Below, one piece after another: positions 1-7,403 of a stretch of 10,928 nt of DNA. Under the pieces are notes generated by a model, which was given only the letters and a program-made list of their open reading frames with translations, was not told the DNA's origin and did not search any database. Source of the DNA: Pseudomonadales bacterium (GTDB taxonomy: Bacteria > Pseudomonadota > Gammaproteobacteria > Pseudomonadales > UBA7239); contig JAGRJA010000217.1 of the NCBI GenBank assembly GCA_020443005.1, positions 1 through 10,928 of the forward strand, read 5' to 3'. Positions within the stretch are counted from its first letter, which is position 1; the number at the start of each line of letters is the position of its first letter. The translations under genes and the position numbers were made by a program.

Positions 1-39
1 AAAATAGGGAGCTGATTGTACATGAAGCGTGTTAAATGA

Positions 40-66
40 GTTACGAGCAGTCTACGAGCTCGTAAC
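40..66. repeat. Perfect 9-bp inverted repeat
   Basis: GTTACGAGC at 40-48 is matched by GCTCGTAAC at 58-66 across a 9-nt spacer. The right arm can also pair differently: GAGCT at 56-60 with AGCTC at 68-72, so two mutually exclusive hairpins are possible. It could be an operator or a weak bidirectional termination structure; the sequence does not decide. Confidence 0.5.
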
Positions 67-86
67 AAGCTCCTGCAAATTGAAGC

Positions 87-108
87 GCCTAGCTTTTGGC
101 TATTAGGC
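87..108. repeat. Short inverted repeat, hairpin
   Basis: GCCTA at 87-91 pairs with TAGGC at 104-108. Two further inner G-C pairs (92-93 with 99-100) are possible around a TTTTG loop, with a 3-nt bulge. It lies about 20 nt from the preceding inverted repeat. No function is assigned. Confidence 0.35.
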
Positions 109-229
109 ATAGTTGGGAACGAGTGTCTGAGTAGGCTTCATATTGGATCATAGCGGTAATCGATTGGATACTTCTTTCTCGTGTCGTTTTTTTACTCCGA
201 GCTACTCCTATGTTTCCCCAAATTATTGC

Positions 230-835
230 TCAATTTCTAGTTGGTGGGTTAGCGTCGCGAAAGAGTTCTCTGGCCTCTTGAGAGGTGAATCGTGGGAATA
301 GATTTCTGCATGAAATTCTGATGGCAGAAACGGCAGCCTGGGTTTGCGCTGCGGGTGTATTTTGTATGACGCATTCATCATAGTTTGCAGGTTGCTTAGT
401 TGAATAGATGTAATATAGTGCCAAAACTAATGCGATTGCTAAGCTCGATACTAGAAATTGTACCTGTTTATGGGTAGCTGTCTTATTTGGCTTCCCCAGT
501 GAGGTTTCAGCGGTGTGAGAGGGTGTGGCTCGAATTGGAAACACTCGAGTGATATAGGTGCTCACTGCTGAGTAGACTAAAGGCAATCCGCCAATGATGA
601 GGGGATTCTGTGCTTCGCTTTGTGGCAGTAGATTTGAATCACCAAGAAATGCAGCCAGTCCCCATGCTGAGCCTGAAGAAAGTAGCGCAACACTCACGAT
701 AGCAATGGTATGCCGTGCGCCACTGACTTCCACATTCTTGCCAACGGTTCTCTTGGCTATTTCATTCACTATGGCATAAATGAAAAGACTGATAGGTAAG
801 TAAAAAAATGCGTCGTTAATGAATAAGTAAAACAT
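230..835 (-). CDS. Orphan multi-pass membrane protein with paired-cysteine C-terminal tail
   Basis: A 201-residue protein that I do not recognise by family. Four hydrophobic stretches fit membrane helices: about residues 4-26, 42-64, 78-97 and 124-145. After the last helix comes a roughly 55-residue soluble tail containing Cys155 and Cys176 in the pattern YDECVIQ...ISCRNLFP. I recall such a tail, a Cys, an Ala/Ile-rich helix and a second Cys, from other uncharacterised small membrane proteins; a disulfide is possible if it is periplasmic. I chose the ATG at 833-835 because a strong GGAGGA sits 7 nt upstream. A GTG at 863-865 would add ten residues but has no comparable site. It lies 315 nt beyond the nuclease stop and is probably transcribed separately. 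A role as a defence-linked membrane effector is possible but unsupported; it may be island cargo or ordinary host sequence. Confidence 0.75.
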   Translation of the reverse strand: MFYLFINDAFFYLPISLFIYAIVNEIAKRTVGKNVEVSGARHTIAIVSVALLSSGSAWGLAAFLGDSNLLPQSEAQNPLIIGGLPLVYSAVSTYITRVFPIRATPSHTAETSLGKPNKTATHKQVQFLVSSLAIALVLALYYIYSTKQPANYDECVIQNTPAAQTQAAVSAIRISCRNLFPRFTSQEARELFRDANPPTRN

Positions 836-970
836 GTATTTCTCCTCCACCCGTTCACTTGACACTCCCGAGCCTCATTTTGAGGATACTTCGAAGACCG
901 CTGTACACATGCCATTTCCGCTTGTCTAGCGAGATGCTTGGACTTGCTTGCTAGATGTTCTGGCAGCGAC

Positions 971-984
971 TAGCTCATGAGCTA
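971..984. repeat. Perfect 14-bp palindrome
   Basis: TAGCTCATGAGCTA reads identically on both strands. It lies 136 bases upstream of the membrane-protein ATG and could be a dimeric repressor site. No cognate regulator can be named from sequence alone. Confidence 0.45.
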
Positions 985-1070
985 TGTTTAGCTTCCTTTC
1001 TAGCAAGGAAAACGAGATTAGATAACAATTTATCAATAACCACATACTAATTCGTATTGAAGCGTCTGTT

Positions 1071-1096
1071 CTTTAAACTCCTGCGAATATTTAAAG
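1071..1096. repeat. AT-rich 7-bp inverted repeat downstream of the nuclease gene
   Basis: CTTTAAA (1071-1077) and TTTAAAG (1090-1096) form a perfect inverted repeat with a 12-nt spacer, 55 nt past the nuclease stop. The stem is weak and lacks a U-tract in the operon direction, so it is at best a poor terminator; a protein-binding site is equally possible. Confidence 0.3.
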
Positions 1097-1150
1097 TCTT
1101 TTCCTTGCTTCCAATGCCATTACTATCAATTGCGCTGCGATAGTCATGCT

Positions 1151-2347
1151 TCACGCTGACACTAACTTTGCGCCCTTCGCATCATAGCGATACTCGCCAA
1201 TGCTTCCATCTTTAATCTTCTCAACTACCTCATCGACGATAAACAGCGGTACTAAAAACCATTCTCTAGGTATCACGGGTTTGCCAAATCGGTCTTTGAT
1301 CTGAATGTCGAGCTTCGCAGGCTCGAAAAAGCGATGAAGTATGTTTTCAAGTTTTGTTCGGCTGATATTGTACAGCTCATAAGTTGCGACAACTTCCACG
1401 TCAGCCATCAAGAAGGTTGGATCTAGTTTGGCATTGGCGATTCGCGTCTTCACACTGCCACCGGTTACACCTATCTTGTGAATCAGGTTTCGCCTTTCAG
1501 ATATGATCGGGTGGTCTGACTTGCTGCGAAGCACATAAATAGTTCCACTGGAAGTATCCTCTTCGTCTGAAATACTATCAAACAGCGGCCCCATACTTGT
1601 ATCAGTGATACGCCTGCCGGCCTCATCTTCCCATAAGCGCTTCTGAAGTGAATGCATGAGCTGATTGCTTTCTACCCCATTATCAAAGATCACTCTAAGC
1701 CTATATTCATTGCGTCCATCTGTACCTGTGAACGCCTCTCCGACTTCGGCAATATATGCTTTTTGACCAGATACGATAAAAAGGTTTCCCTCCTCGATAG
1801 TCCCATCTTTGGCAAAGGGTATGGTCTTTCTCCTGCCAGCTTTAATATCTGCTTGGATGGAATCAAACATGGGCTTAAATTTCTCAAAATCTTCACAAGG
1901 TTTACGCTGTCCAATAACGTCTGAAGCAGCTCGTACCTCTGCGCGAGGCTTAACGTGTTTAAGAAAAGTGACGTCATTTTCTTTGGGAGCTTCTACACCT
2001 AGCTCGGCAAGCAGCTCCGCGTCGCTTTTGTACTCATTTCCCGGCTCGGCAATAGCATTTTCCGCGGTAAGTAAACCTTGATGGTCTAATCCTGCTACCA
2101 GATCCTTGCATTCATCCAGTGAACGAATGCGGTCCAGACGTGTGGCATATAGACGCTCAAAAATGTCTTTGCCTTCGCCATGTTGTGGTTGACGTCCATG
2201 CTCCTCAACAAAGCGCTGTATCTCTTCAAAGCCAGCGATAATGCGTTCTTCTTTCGGGGTATGGGTAACTTTTTTAGCTGGGGTGATATCAACGCCCAGC
2301 TCTTCAAGCAACGACTTGTTGGATTTTCGTTCTTTGCTATCTGTCAT
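1151..2347 (-). CDS. GIY-YIG nuclease, T5orf172/MUG113-like, of a split restriction system
   Basis: A 398-residue protein, the likely DNA-cutting subunit of this operon. The GIY-YIG core is C-terminal, about residues 268-375: TIYVL (269-273) stands for GIY, HKIGVT (290-295) for YIG, Arg302 is in the conserved Arg position, and Glu334 with His338 in LENILHRFF fits the metal-binding Glu helix. KIG in place of YIG is usual in the T5orf172 branch. The N-terminal half carries a helical GR-x-P motif (about 38-77) and two copies of an LLxELGV motif (13-19, 112-118). The middle (150-260) is unassigned. The ATG at 2347 overlaps the helicase stop by 11 nt, with GGAAGAG upstream, so translation is probably coupled. 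I recall B. subtilis YeeC as similar. The domain call is firm; the restriction role is inferred from neighbours. Confidence 0.85.
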   Translation of the reverse strand: MTDSKERKSNKSLLEELGVDITPAKKVTHTPKEERIIAGFEEIQRFVEEHGRQPQHGEGKDIFERLYATRLDRIRSLDECKDLVAGLDHQGLLTAENAIAEPGNEYKSDAELLAELGVEAPKENDVTFLKHVKPRAEVRAASDVIGQRKPCEDFEKFKPMFDSIQADIKAGRRKTIPFAKDGTIEEGNLFIVSGQKAYIAEVGEAFTGTDGRNEYRLRVIFDNGVESNQLMHSLQKRLWEDEAGRRITDTSMGPLFDSISDEEDTSSGTIYVLRSKSDHPIISERRNLIHKIGVTGGSVKTRIANAKLDPTFLMADVEVVATYELYNISRTKLENILHRFFEPAKLDIQIKDRFGKPVIPREWFLVPLFIVDEVVEKIKDGSIGEYRYDAKGAKLVSA

Positions 2348-4391
2348 TATTCTCTTCCGCTACTTTGCGAGAAAGGAAAGCAATGCCTTCTGCCATGCGT
2401 TTTTCCCACGGGTCGGGAGATGTTAGTTCTGGTAATCGACCACGTTCTTTCTTGAACTTGATAGCGCGATCAACCAAATCTCTCGCTTCTTCCTCAGTCA
2501 TCGTCACTTTCTTAGCTGAGATAACGGCGGCAACCTGTTTCAGACTTTCCTCGCTCATGGATTTCGCCAAGATCGCGTAGGCTTCGCCAAAAGGGTTAAT
2601 GCGGTCAATTAAATCTATGTCTAGGTCGCGCACATCCATTGCAAACCTTCTTACACCATCTACAAAAGCGGTGCTGCCAGTGTGTTCTGTTTCATTACCT
2701 TGATTTACGATCTCTTTTGCTTTTTGGGTAAGGTTTAAGGCGGCTATAGCGTGTTGACGGATGGCTTCTTGGTCTTCGTCATCCAGCTCTGGGTATTTGT
2801 CTTTAACAATCTTACCCATGCGAACCTGTGTTAATTCTTCAGGGATCATTTCTTCATCGAAGAGGCCGCGTTCCAGTGCGGTTTTATCCTGCACAAAGGC
2901 GGTAATTACCTCGTTTAAATCCTCCTGGCAGATACGCTGTGCATCTGGGCTTTTGGGTTCGGCAAGCCCTTTAATCTCAATTTGAAATTGCCCTGTAGCT
3001 TCATTGAAGCCTACATTGTTGCCGTTGGGGTCGTAGCCGTTCTCGCCATAGTCAAAGCCTTCTACTGGAGCGCTTTGTGCGTTCTTGGGCGTGAAGTTAA
3101 ATCGCGGGGCAAGTACCTGCTCCATGAGCAAGCTGGCGGCAATGGCCTTTAAAGTATCGTTCACCGCATCGGTAACGGCTTCTTCTGAAGCGTCCGGCTC
3201 TGCAATGAGATTGGTAAATCGTGCATGAGTTTTGCCTTTTGCATCACGCGTAGCGCGACCAATGATCTGAATAATTTCCGTGAGGCTGGAGCGATAACCT
3301 ACGGTTAAAGCATGTTCGCACCATATCCAGTCAAAGCCTTCTTTCGCCATACCAAGCGCGATGATGATGTCTACATGATCGCGGTTGTTTTTTGCCTCTG
3401 GCAGTTTTAGCGAGGCGGATACTTTGTCGCGTTTCGCTGGGTCATCGTCTACCAAATCGGCAATTTTTATGGTTCGCCCATCGGCTGCTTGTACCAAGTG
3501 AAAGCCTGTGGCTGGGTCTGTGCCAAGCCAGTTGCCCAGCTCTTCGATGATATGTTCCACTTCCTTGATTTTGTCTTTCGTGCTTTCACGGGAATTCACG
3601 TTGGGAATGTGGATAATGGTTTTTTCATTCGGGTTTAATACGCTGAGAATGTCATCTGCGTATGAACCAGAATAAAAGTAGTAGCCAATATCCAAGGTTT
3701 TTAAATACTCGTAGCCGTTAAGCTGCTCGTAGTAGGTATAGGTGACCGTATCGAAATTGGCTTCATCTTGTGGGGAAAGAACGGCTTCAGCATCGCCTCT
3801 GAAATATGAGCCAGTCATGGCGATGATATGCACTTTGTCACGGGCAATAAATTGCCCTAATTGCGCGCCTAAGCGATTATCTGGATTTGCACTGACGTGG
3901 TGAAATTCATCGACAGCGATTAGGCAGTCATCAAAAGCGGGAATGCCAAACTTATCAACAGCAAAGCGGAATGTGGCGTGGGTGCAAACCAATACTTTGT
4001 CGTCACTCTCCAAGAACGTATTAACAGTATTTACCTTGCCGCCATCCTCTCCGGGGGCGTTGCATAAATTCCACTTTGGGGCTACCTCCCAATCCCAATA
4101 AAAACCATATTGGCTTAACGGCTCATTGTTAAAGCTCGCCCCAATGGATTTTTCAGGAACAACGATGATGGCTTTTTTGATGTTTTGGTTATGCAGCTTA
4201 TCCAATGCAATAAACATCAATGCGCGGCTTTTTCCAGACGCAGGCGGTGATTTAATCAGAAGGTATTGCTCGCCCCGTTTTTCATAGGCTCGCTCCTGCA
4301 TGACGCGCATACCCAGCTCATTGGATTTTTTTGAGCTGCCGTTACAGGCATAATTTACTGAAACAGAGGGGATGGATTTATGTTCCGTCAT
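2337..4391 (-). CDS. SF2 DEAD/DEAH-like helicase of a split restriction system (YeeB-like)
   Basis: A 684-residue predicted ATP-dependent helicase or translocase. The first RecA-like domain (about 1-210) has Walker A SPPASGKS (48-55), Walker B VDEFH (160-164) and motif III as TGS (193-195). The second (about 250-400) has the motif V region ALGMAKEGFDW (345-355) and motif VI QIIGRATR (375-382), ending with the arginine finger. DEFH and TGS differ from textbook DEAD/DEAH and SAT but resemble restriction-type and phage-like helicases. I see no nuclease motif. The C-terminal 280 residues are unassigned except for a GR-x-P helical motif (638-676) also found in the downstream nuclease. The ATG lies 2 nt after the methylase stop, with an AAGG site inside the methylase end. 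The likely job is DNA translocation coupling methylase recognition to nuclease action; this is inference from the gene set. Confidence 0.88.
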   Translation of the reverse strand: MTEHKSIPSVSVNYACNGSSKKSNELGMRVMQERAYEKRGEQYLLIKSPPASGKSRALMFIALDKLHNQNIKKAIIVVPEKSIGASFNNEPLSQYGFYWDWEVAPKWNLCNAPGEDGGKVNTVNTFLESDDKVLVCTHATFRFAVDKFGIPAFDDCLIAVDEFHHVSANPDNRLGAQLGQFIARDKVHIIAMTGSYFRGDAEAVLSPQDEANFDTVTYTYYEQLNGYEYLKTLDIGYYFYSGSYADDILSVLNPNEKTIIHIPNVNSRESTKDKIKEVEHIIEELGNWLGTDPATGFHLVQAADGRTIKIADLVDDDPAKRDKVSASLKLPEAKNNRDHVDIIIALGMAKEGFDWIWCEHALTVGYRSSLTEIIQIIGRATRDAKGKTHARFTNLIAEPDASEEAVTDAVNDTLKAIAASLLMEQVLAPRFNFTPKNAQSAPVEGFDYGENGYDPNGNNVGFNEATGQFQIEIKGLAEPKSPDAQRICQEDLNEVITAFVQDKTALERGLFDEEMIPEELTQVRMGKIVKDKYPELDDEDQEAIRQHAIAALNLTQKAKEIVNQGNETEHTGSTAFVDGVRRFAMDVRDLDIDLIDRINPFGEAYAILAKSMSEESLKQVAAVISAKKVTMTEEEARDLVDRAIKFKKERGRLPELTSPDPWEKRMAEGIAFLSRKVAEENNDR

Positions 4392-4393
4392 TT

Positions 4394-7171
4394 TCAGGAT
4401 ACCTTCTTCTTGGAATTCGTTTTATTCGAGGGTGTTGTCATTTTTGTATAGAGATCGAAGAGTTTTTCCAGGCGCTCAGTATCATTTTTAAAGCGGCGAC
4501 CAATATAAATGCGCTCCAACACTTCGTCATTGCGCTCATGGGCATGGCGCAAGTCTTCAGGCATTTTTTCAGGGTCATAGAGGTCTGCGATAGTTGCAGG
4601 AAAGTGCGCCTCACGCGCCAGAAGAATGTCTTCGGCACATCGGGTTAAATCTTCTTTGTTTTTTTCGGTAAGTTTTGGCACTGGAAATGTGTTCCAGCCA
4701 AGCGTGTTGGAGTAAGAAAATCTCATTTCCAATCTCACACATACAGTACCTATCCAAACCCAGTGCAGGCGTGAAGCTATTAATGCCATATTCCAAAGTG
4801 GTGCATCGTAAAGAGCAAAATTACGGTCACCTATTATTGTTTCGCCTCTCACCAATCCAACAGGTAGAAACTCTCTATTTTCAGAGCTAACACGCGGAAC
4901 TACGATGGTGTAATCACTTTCCCTATGTCTAATTTCTCCAAATCTGTGGGGGGTTGAGGCCAAATCTATGGTTTGAGATTTTGTACTACTAGCTCGCATC
5001 TTTGATACAGCCGCAAGCCTATATGATAATTCGGGAATAGAGTTGGCTTCCGTCAATTGATCATCAGCAATCCAAAGGCAGAAGCGCTGTTTACCATTAA
5101 TGAATTCTTCTGAATTTGAATATGGCTTGATAAATATACCTGATTCTTGACTACTCTCATTTAGCGCGTTTTTCTCCGTTAAATTGAGAAATAGGTTTCC
5201 GCCATCAACTGGCTTGCTTCCAAAGTCCATGTTGTTGAGGCCATTGATAGGCTTGCTTATTTTTTCAACAATGATGTTGCTTGCAGCAGCCAAGTAAGCA
5301 TTTATATTATCTGCTTTCTTCTCAATATTGTTCCCATCGTCATCAATCGAAAATAATCGTTTTTGCTTCTTGTTTTGTTCGGCTATACCAACAATTATCA
5401 CCGTCACGCCTGCATTGTGGCTGGCGAGGTTTGCCCATTTGAAGGAGGTGTGAGCAAAGATAATTTCATGGCCGGCTCTGAAAATAAGTGGCCAGAGAAT
5501 GGGCACTTGCTGGCCTTGGCAGATGGAGTTGGTGGACACAAATGCGGTTGCCGCATTTGTGTGCTTGCCGTAATTGGCAGCTTTCATGAACCAGCCTGCC
5601 ACATAATCCAGAGATTTCCAGCTTTTTGTTTCCCCCTTAAAAATCTGTTCTAAATGAGCTTTTTGCTCTTTCGATTGCCAAGTGCTTCCTAAATATGGCG
5701 GATTGCCGCAAATGTACGTTTCACCACCTTCATTTTCAAAATCCACTTCAGCTTGATTTGTGGGCGCACTAAAAAGGTCATCTCCAACCAGTTTGACCGT
5801 TTTCCCCGTTGGTGGGCAAACAGATAGCCAATCAATTTCCAAAGCATTGCCAGAAGTAATCCAATTTTCTGTATCTAGCGGCAGAAATTCAGCAAGCGCT
5901 AGTTTCTGCCCTCGATACAATAAGTCGCATTGATATTCAGCAATGATTAAAGCCAATCGTGCAATTTCTGCCGGAAAGTCGCGCAACTCAATACCGCGAA
6001 AGCTCCGTAGTGATATATCACTTGGTCGTCCTTTCTCTCCACGAAGCTCGTTAATATTTGCCTCGATTTCTCGCATTTGCTTATAAGCAATCACCAGGAA
6101 ATTTCCCGAACCGCAGGCGGGGTCAAACACGCGAATGTTCGACATGCGTTTACGCAGGTTTAATAGCTTTCGTGGATTATCTTCTGCCTGCTCCAACTGT
6201 TCGCGCAGAACATCCAAAAAGAGCGGGTTTAATACCTTCAAGATGTTGGGAACGCTGGTGTAGTGCATTCCCAATGCGCCGCGTTCTTCGTCATCTGCCA
6301 CAGCCTGAATCATTGAGCCAAAAATGTCGGGGTTTATTTGCTTCCAGTCTAATTTGCCAACGTGAAGAAGATAAGAGCGAGCAATTTTGGTAAAACGTGG
6401 TGCTTCGGTGCTGCCAGAAAATAAACCTCCGTTGACATAAGGGAAGGCATCTGCCCATGAGCGGATGTTCTCTTTTTTGCGGTCTGCGGTTTTGGTGTTC
6501 ATTGAGCGGAATATTTCGCTAATCACTTCATGGGTGTTTGAGGAGTCTTTCGCGCTCATCTGCTCGATTGTGGCAGTAAACAGGTGATCGCCAACAAAAA
6601 TGTCGGTGTCTTCTGCGAAGAAACAAAATATCAACCGCGCCATAAAGTGGTTCATATCGTGGCGGCGTTCTGACGTACCCCAATTGGGGTTGTTTCTTAG
6701 CAGTTCTACATACAAGCGATTTAAGCGGCTGGTTGCCCGTATATCAAAGGTGTTATCACGGATTTGCTTAACGGTGGTAATACCAGCCAATGGCAGGAAA
6801 AAGCCAAAGTGGTTGGGGAAGTCTCTGTAATCGCAAGCAACTGTTTCGCCTGAGGCTAGGTCTTCCGCCTCTAGATTGATGCCATCAGTTGCCAATATGA
6901 ATTTGGCTTTGGCTTTGGTTGTTGCTGGGCTTGCTTTGAGTGTATTCAACGTGGCGGTGACTTCGCCCTCAGCACACACTGCAATATGGATGTTGCTGCG
7001 TTGTAATACTCCACCCTCAATATCAGAAGCGTTGGTTGCGCCACTCTGCAGCCGTTTGATGGTGGTTGCCTTGTTGCCAAACGCCTCCAGAAAGGCATAG
7101 GGGAAGCTCGCCTCGTCAAATGCTTGTTCGGCTAGGTTGCTAATGGCTTCTTCTATTTCTACTGCGTTCAA
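4394..7171 (-). CDS. N6-adenine DNA methyltransferase, MmeI/YeeA-like, of a split restriction system
   Basis: A 925-residue class I SAM-dependent DNA methylase. Motif X-like GMHYTS is at 301-306, SAM-binding motif I FDPACGSGNF at 349-358, and catalytic motif IV GNPPY at 489-493, the NPPY form typical of N6-adenine methylases. The N-terminal part (1-131, ending FFLPLAGI) and helical spacer (about 140-290, with FCFFAEDTDIF) match my memory of MmeI-type type IIG enzymes, but I see no D...ExK nuclease residues, so cutting is probably done by a partner. Residues after about 510 should be the target-recognition and C-terminal part; they are AT-rich (34% and 37% GC in two hand-counted 120-base blocks, against 48% in the N-terminal part). 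The start is TTG at 7169-7171: AAGGG lies 9 nt upstream inside the preceding gene's end, and no in-frame ATG occurs before residue 173. Confidence 0.9.
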   Translation of the reverse strand: MNAVEIEEAISNLAEQAFDEASFPYAFLEAFGNKATTIKRLQSGATNASDIEGGVLQRSNIHIAVCAEGEVTATLNTLKASPATTKAKAKFILATDGINLEAEDLASGETVACDYRDFPNHFGFFLPLAGITTVKQIRDNTFDIRATSRLNRLYVELLRNNPNWGTSERRHDMNHFMARLIFCFFAEDTDIFVGDHLFTATIEQMSAKDSSNTHEVISEIFRSMNTKTADRKKENIRSWADAFPYVNGGLFSGSTEAPRFTKIARSYLLHVGKLDWKQINPDIFGSMIQAVADDEERGALGMHYTSVPNILKVLNPLFLDVLREQLEQAEDNPRKLLNLRKRMSNIRVFDPACGSGNFLVIAYKQMREIEANINELRGEKGRPSDISLRSFRGIELRDFPAEIARLALIIAEYQCDLLYRGQKLALAEFLPLDTENWITSGNALEIDWLSVCPPTGKTVKLVGDDLFSAPTNQAEVDFENEGGETYICGNPPYLGSTWQSKEQKAHLEQIFKGETKSWKSLDYVAGWFMKAANYGKHTNAATAFVSTNSICQGQQVPILWPLIFRAGHEIIFAHTSFKWANLASHNAGVTVIIVGIAEQNKKQKRLFSIDDDGNNIEKKADNINAYLAAASNIIVEKISKPINGLNNMDFGSKPVDGGNLFLNLTEKNALNESSQESGIFIKPYSNSEEFINGKQRFCLWIADDQLTEANSIPELSYRLAAVSKMRASSTKSQTIDLASTPHRFGEIRHRESDYTIVVPRVSSENREFLPVGLVRGETIIGDRNFALYDAPLWNMALIASRLHWVWIGTVCVRLEMRFSYSNTLGWNTFPVPKLTEKNKEDLTRCAEDILLAREAHFPATIADLYDPEKMPEDLRHAHERNDEVLERIYIGRRFKNDTERLEKLFDLYTKMTTPSNKTNSKKKVS

Positions 7172-7177
7172 CGGTGC

Positions 7178-7375
7178 TTACCCTTTATCATTTTGGTCTT
7201 TGCTGCTGGTTTTCTTCTCTTCTATCCAGCGCTCTATATCGATCTGCTTAAAGCGCCAGCTACCACCCACTTTAAAGCCTGGTAACTTACCCTCGGCTGC
7301 CAGCTTATAAGCGGTTTTTTCCGCGAGTTTTAAGTATGCCGCGACCTCTTTAATGGTCAAAATTTCTTCAGCCAT
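7178..7375 (-). CDS. Small helix-turn-helix regulator (excisionase/MerR-like, HTH_17)
   Basis: A 65-residue DNA-binding protein. Nearly all of it is one helix-turn-helix: LTIKEVAAYLKLAEKTAYKL (6-25), then FKVGGSWRF (34-42) as the wing and IDIERWIEEKK (45-55). This is the excisionase-type HTH_17 pattern. I chose the ATG at 7373-7375, which has an AGG-containing site just upstream. A TTG at 7430-7432 would add 19 residues but sits inside the predicted -35 box. It is the first gene of the defence operon, 6 nt before the methylase TTG, and its end carries that gene's ribosome site. Such small proteins are often annotated excisionase, but its position suggests an operon regulator, comparable in role to the control proteins of restriction systems. 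Autoregulation is an inference. Confidence 0.85.
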   Translation of the reverse strand: MAEEILTIKEVAAYLKLAEKTAYKLAAEGKLPGFKVGGSWRFKQIDIERWIEEKKTSSKDQNDKG

Positions 7376-7403
7376 GATGCCTGCCACTTTGAATGTTGTG
7401 GAG

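Larger units (their letters stand above)
1..229. other. Non-coding left edge with two inverted repeats
   Basis: I see no credible gene here. The stretch lies downstream of the membrane-protein gene, which reads leftward into it. It contains a perfect 9-bp inverted repeat (40-48 with 58-66) and a second hairpin (87-91 with 104-108). No T-run follows either hairpin in the direction of the upstream gene, so neither is a clear intrinsic terminator. No copy of the tRNA-Phe 3' end, which would mark the other island boundary, is visible. Confidence 0.5.
836..1150. other. Palindrome-rich intergenic spacer
   Basis: No gene is supported in these 315 bases between the nuclease stop and the membrane-protein start. 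The stretch carries several short dyads: CCTCA/TGAGG (873-877/881-885), a perfect 14-bp palindrome (971-984), TTCCTT/AAGGAA (993-998/1005-1010), GATAA/TTATC (1021-1025/1030-1034) and CTTTAAA/TTTAAAG (1071-1077/1090-1096). None is followed by a convincing U-tract. The spacer should hold the end of the defence operon transcript and the promoter of the membrane-protein gene, but I could not place a clear -35/-10 pair. Confidence 0.5.

Noticed and set aside
31..37. GTTAAAT, which fits the GTTRRRY core of integron attC sites
   Set aside because: No matching RYYYAAC core with the needed internal inverted repeat is present, and the match is only seven bases.
836..865. GTG extension of the membrane protein
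   Set aside because: The ATG at 833-835 has a strong GGAGGA at ideal spacing located inside the putative extension.
993..1010. TTCCTT/AAGGAA hairpin as intrinsic terminator
   Set aside because: No U-tract follows it on either strand, and the stem is only six pairs.
6058..6393. Plus-strand open frame opposite the methylase
   Set aside because: It is antisense to the conserved motif I region, with no recognisable domain; other plus-strand frames (5363-5653, 10101-10475, 8652-8933) are rejected for the same reason.
1151..7375. BREX or DISARM assignment for the defence operon
   Set aside because: No pglZ, brxC, brxA/B, drmA, drmB or PLD-nuclease gene is present; only a methylase, helicase and GIY-YIG protein are.
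7178..7375. Small gene as antitoxin of a toxin-antitoxin pair
   Set aside because: No small toxin-like partner lies next to it; the neighbour is a 925-residue methylase.
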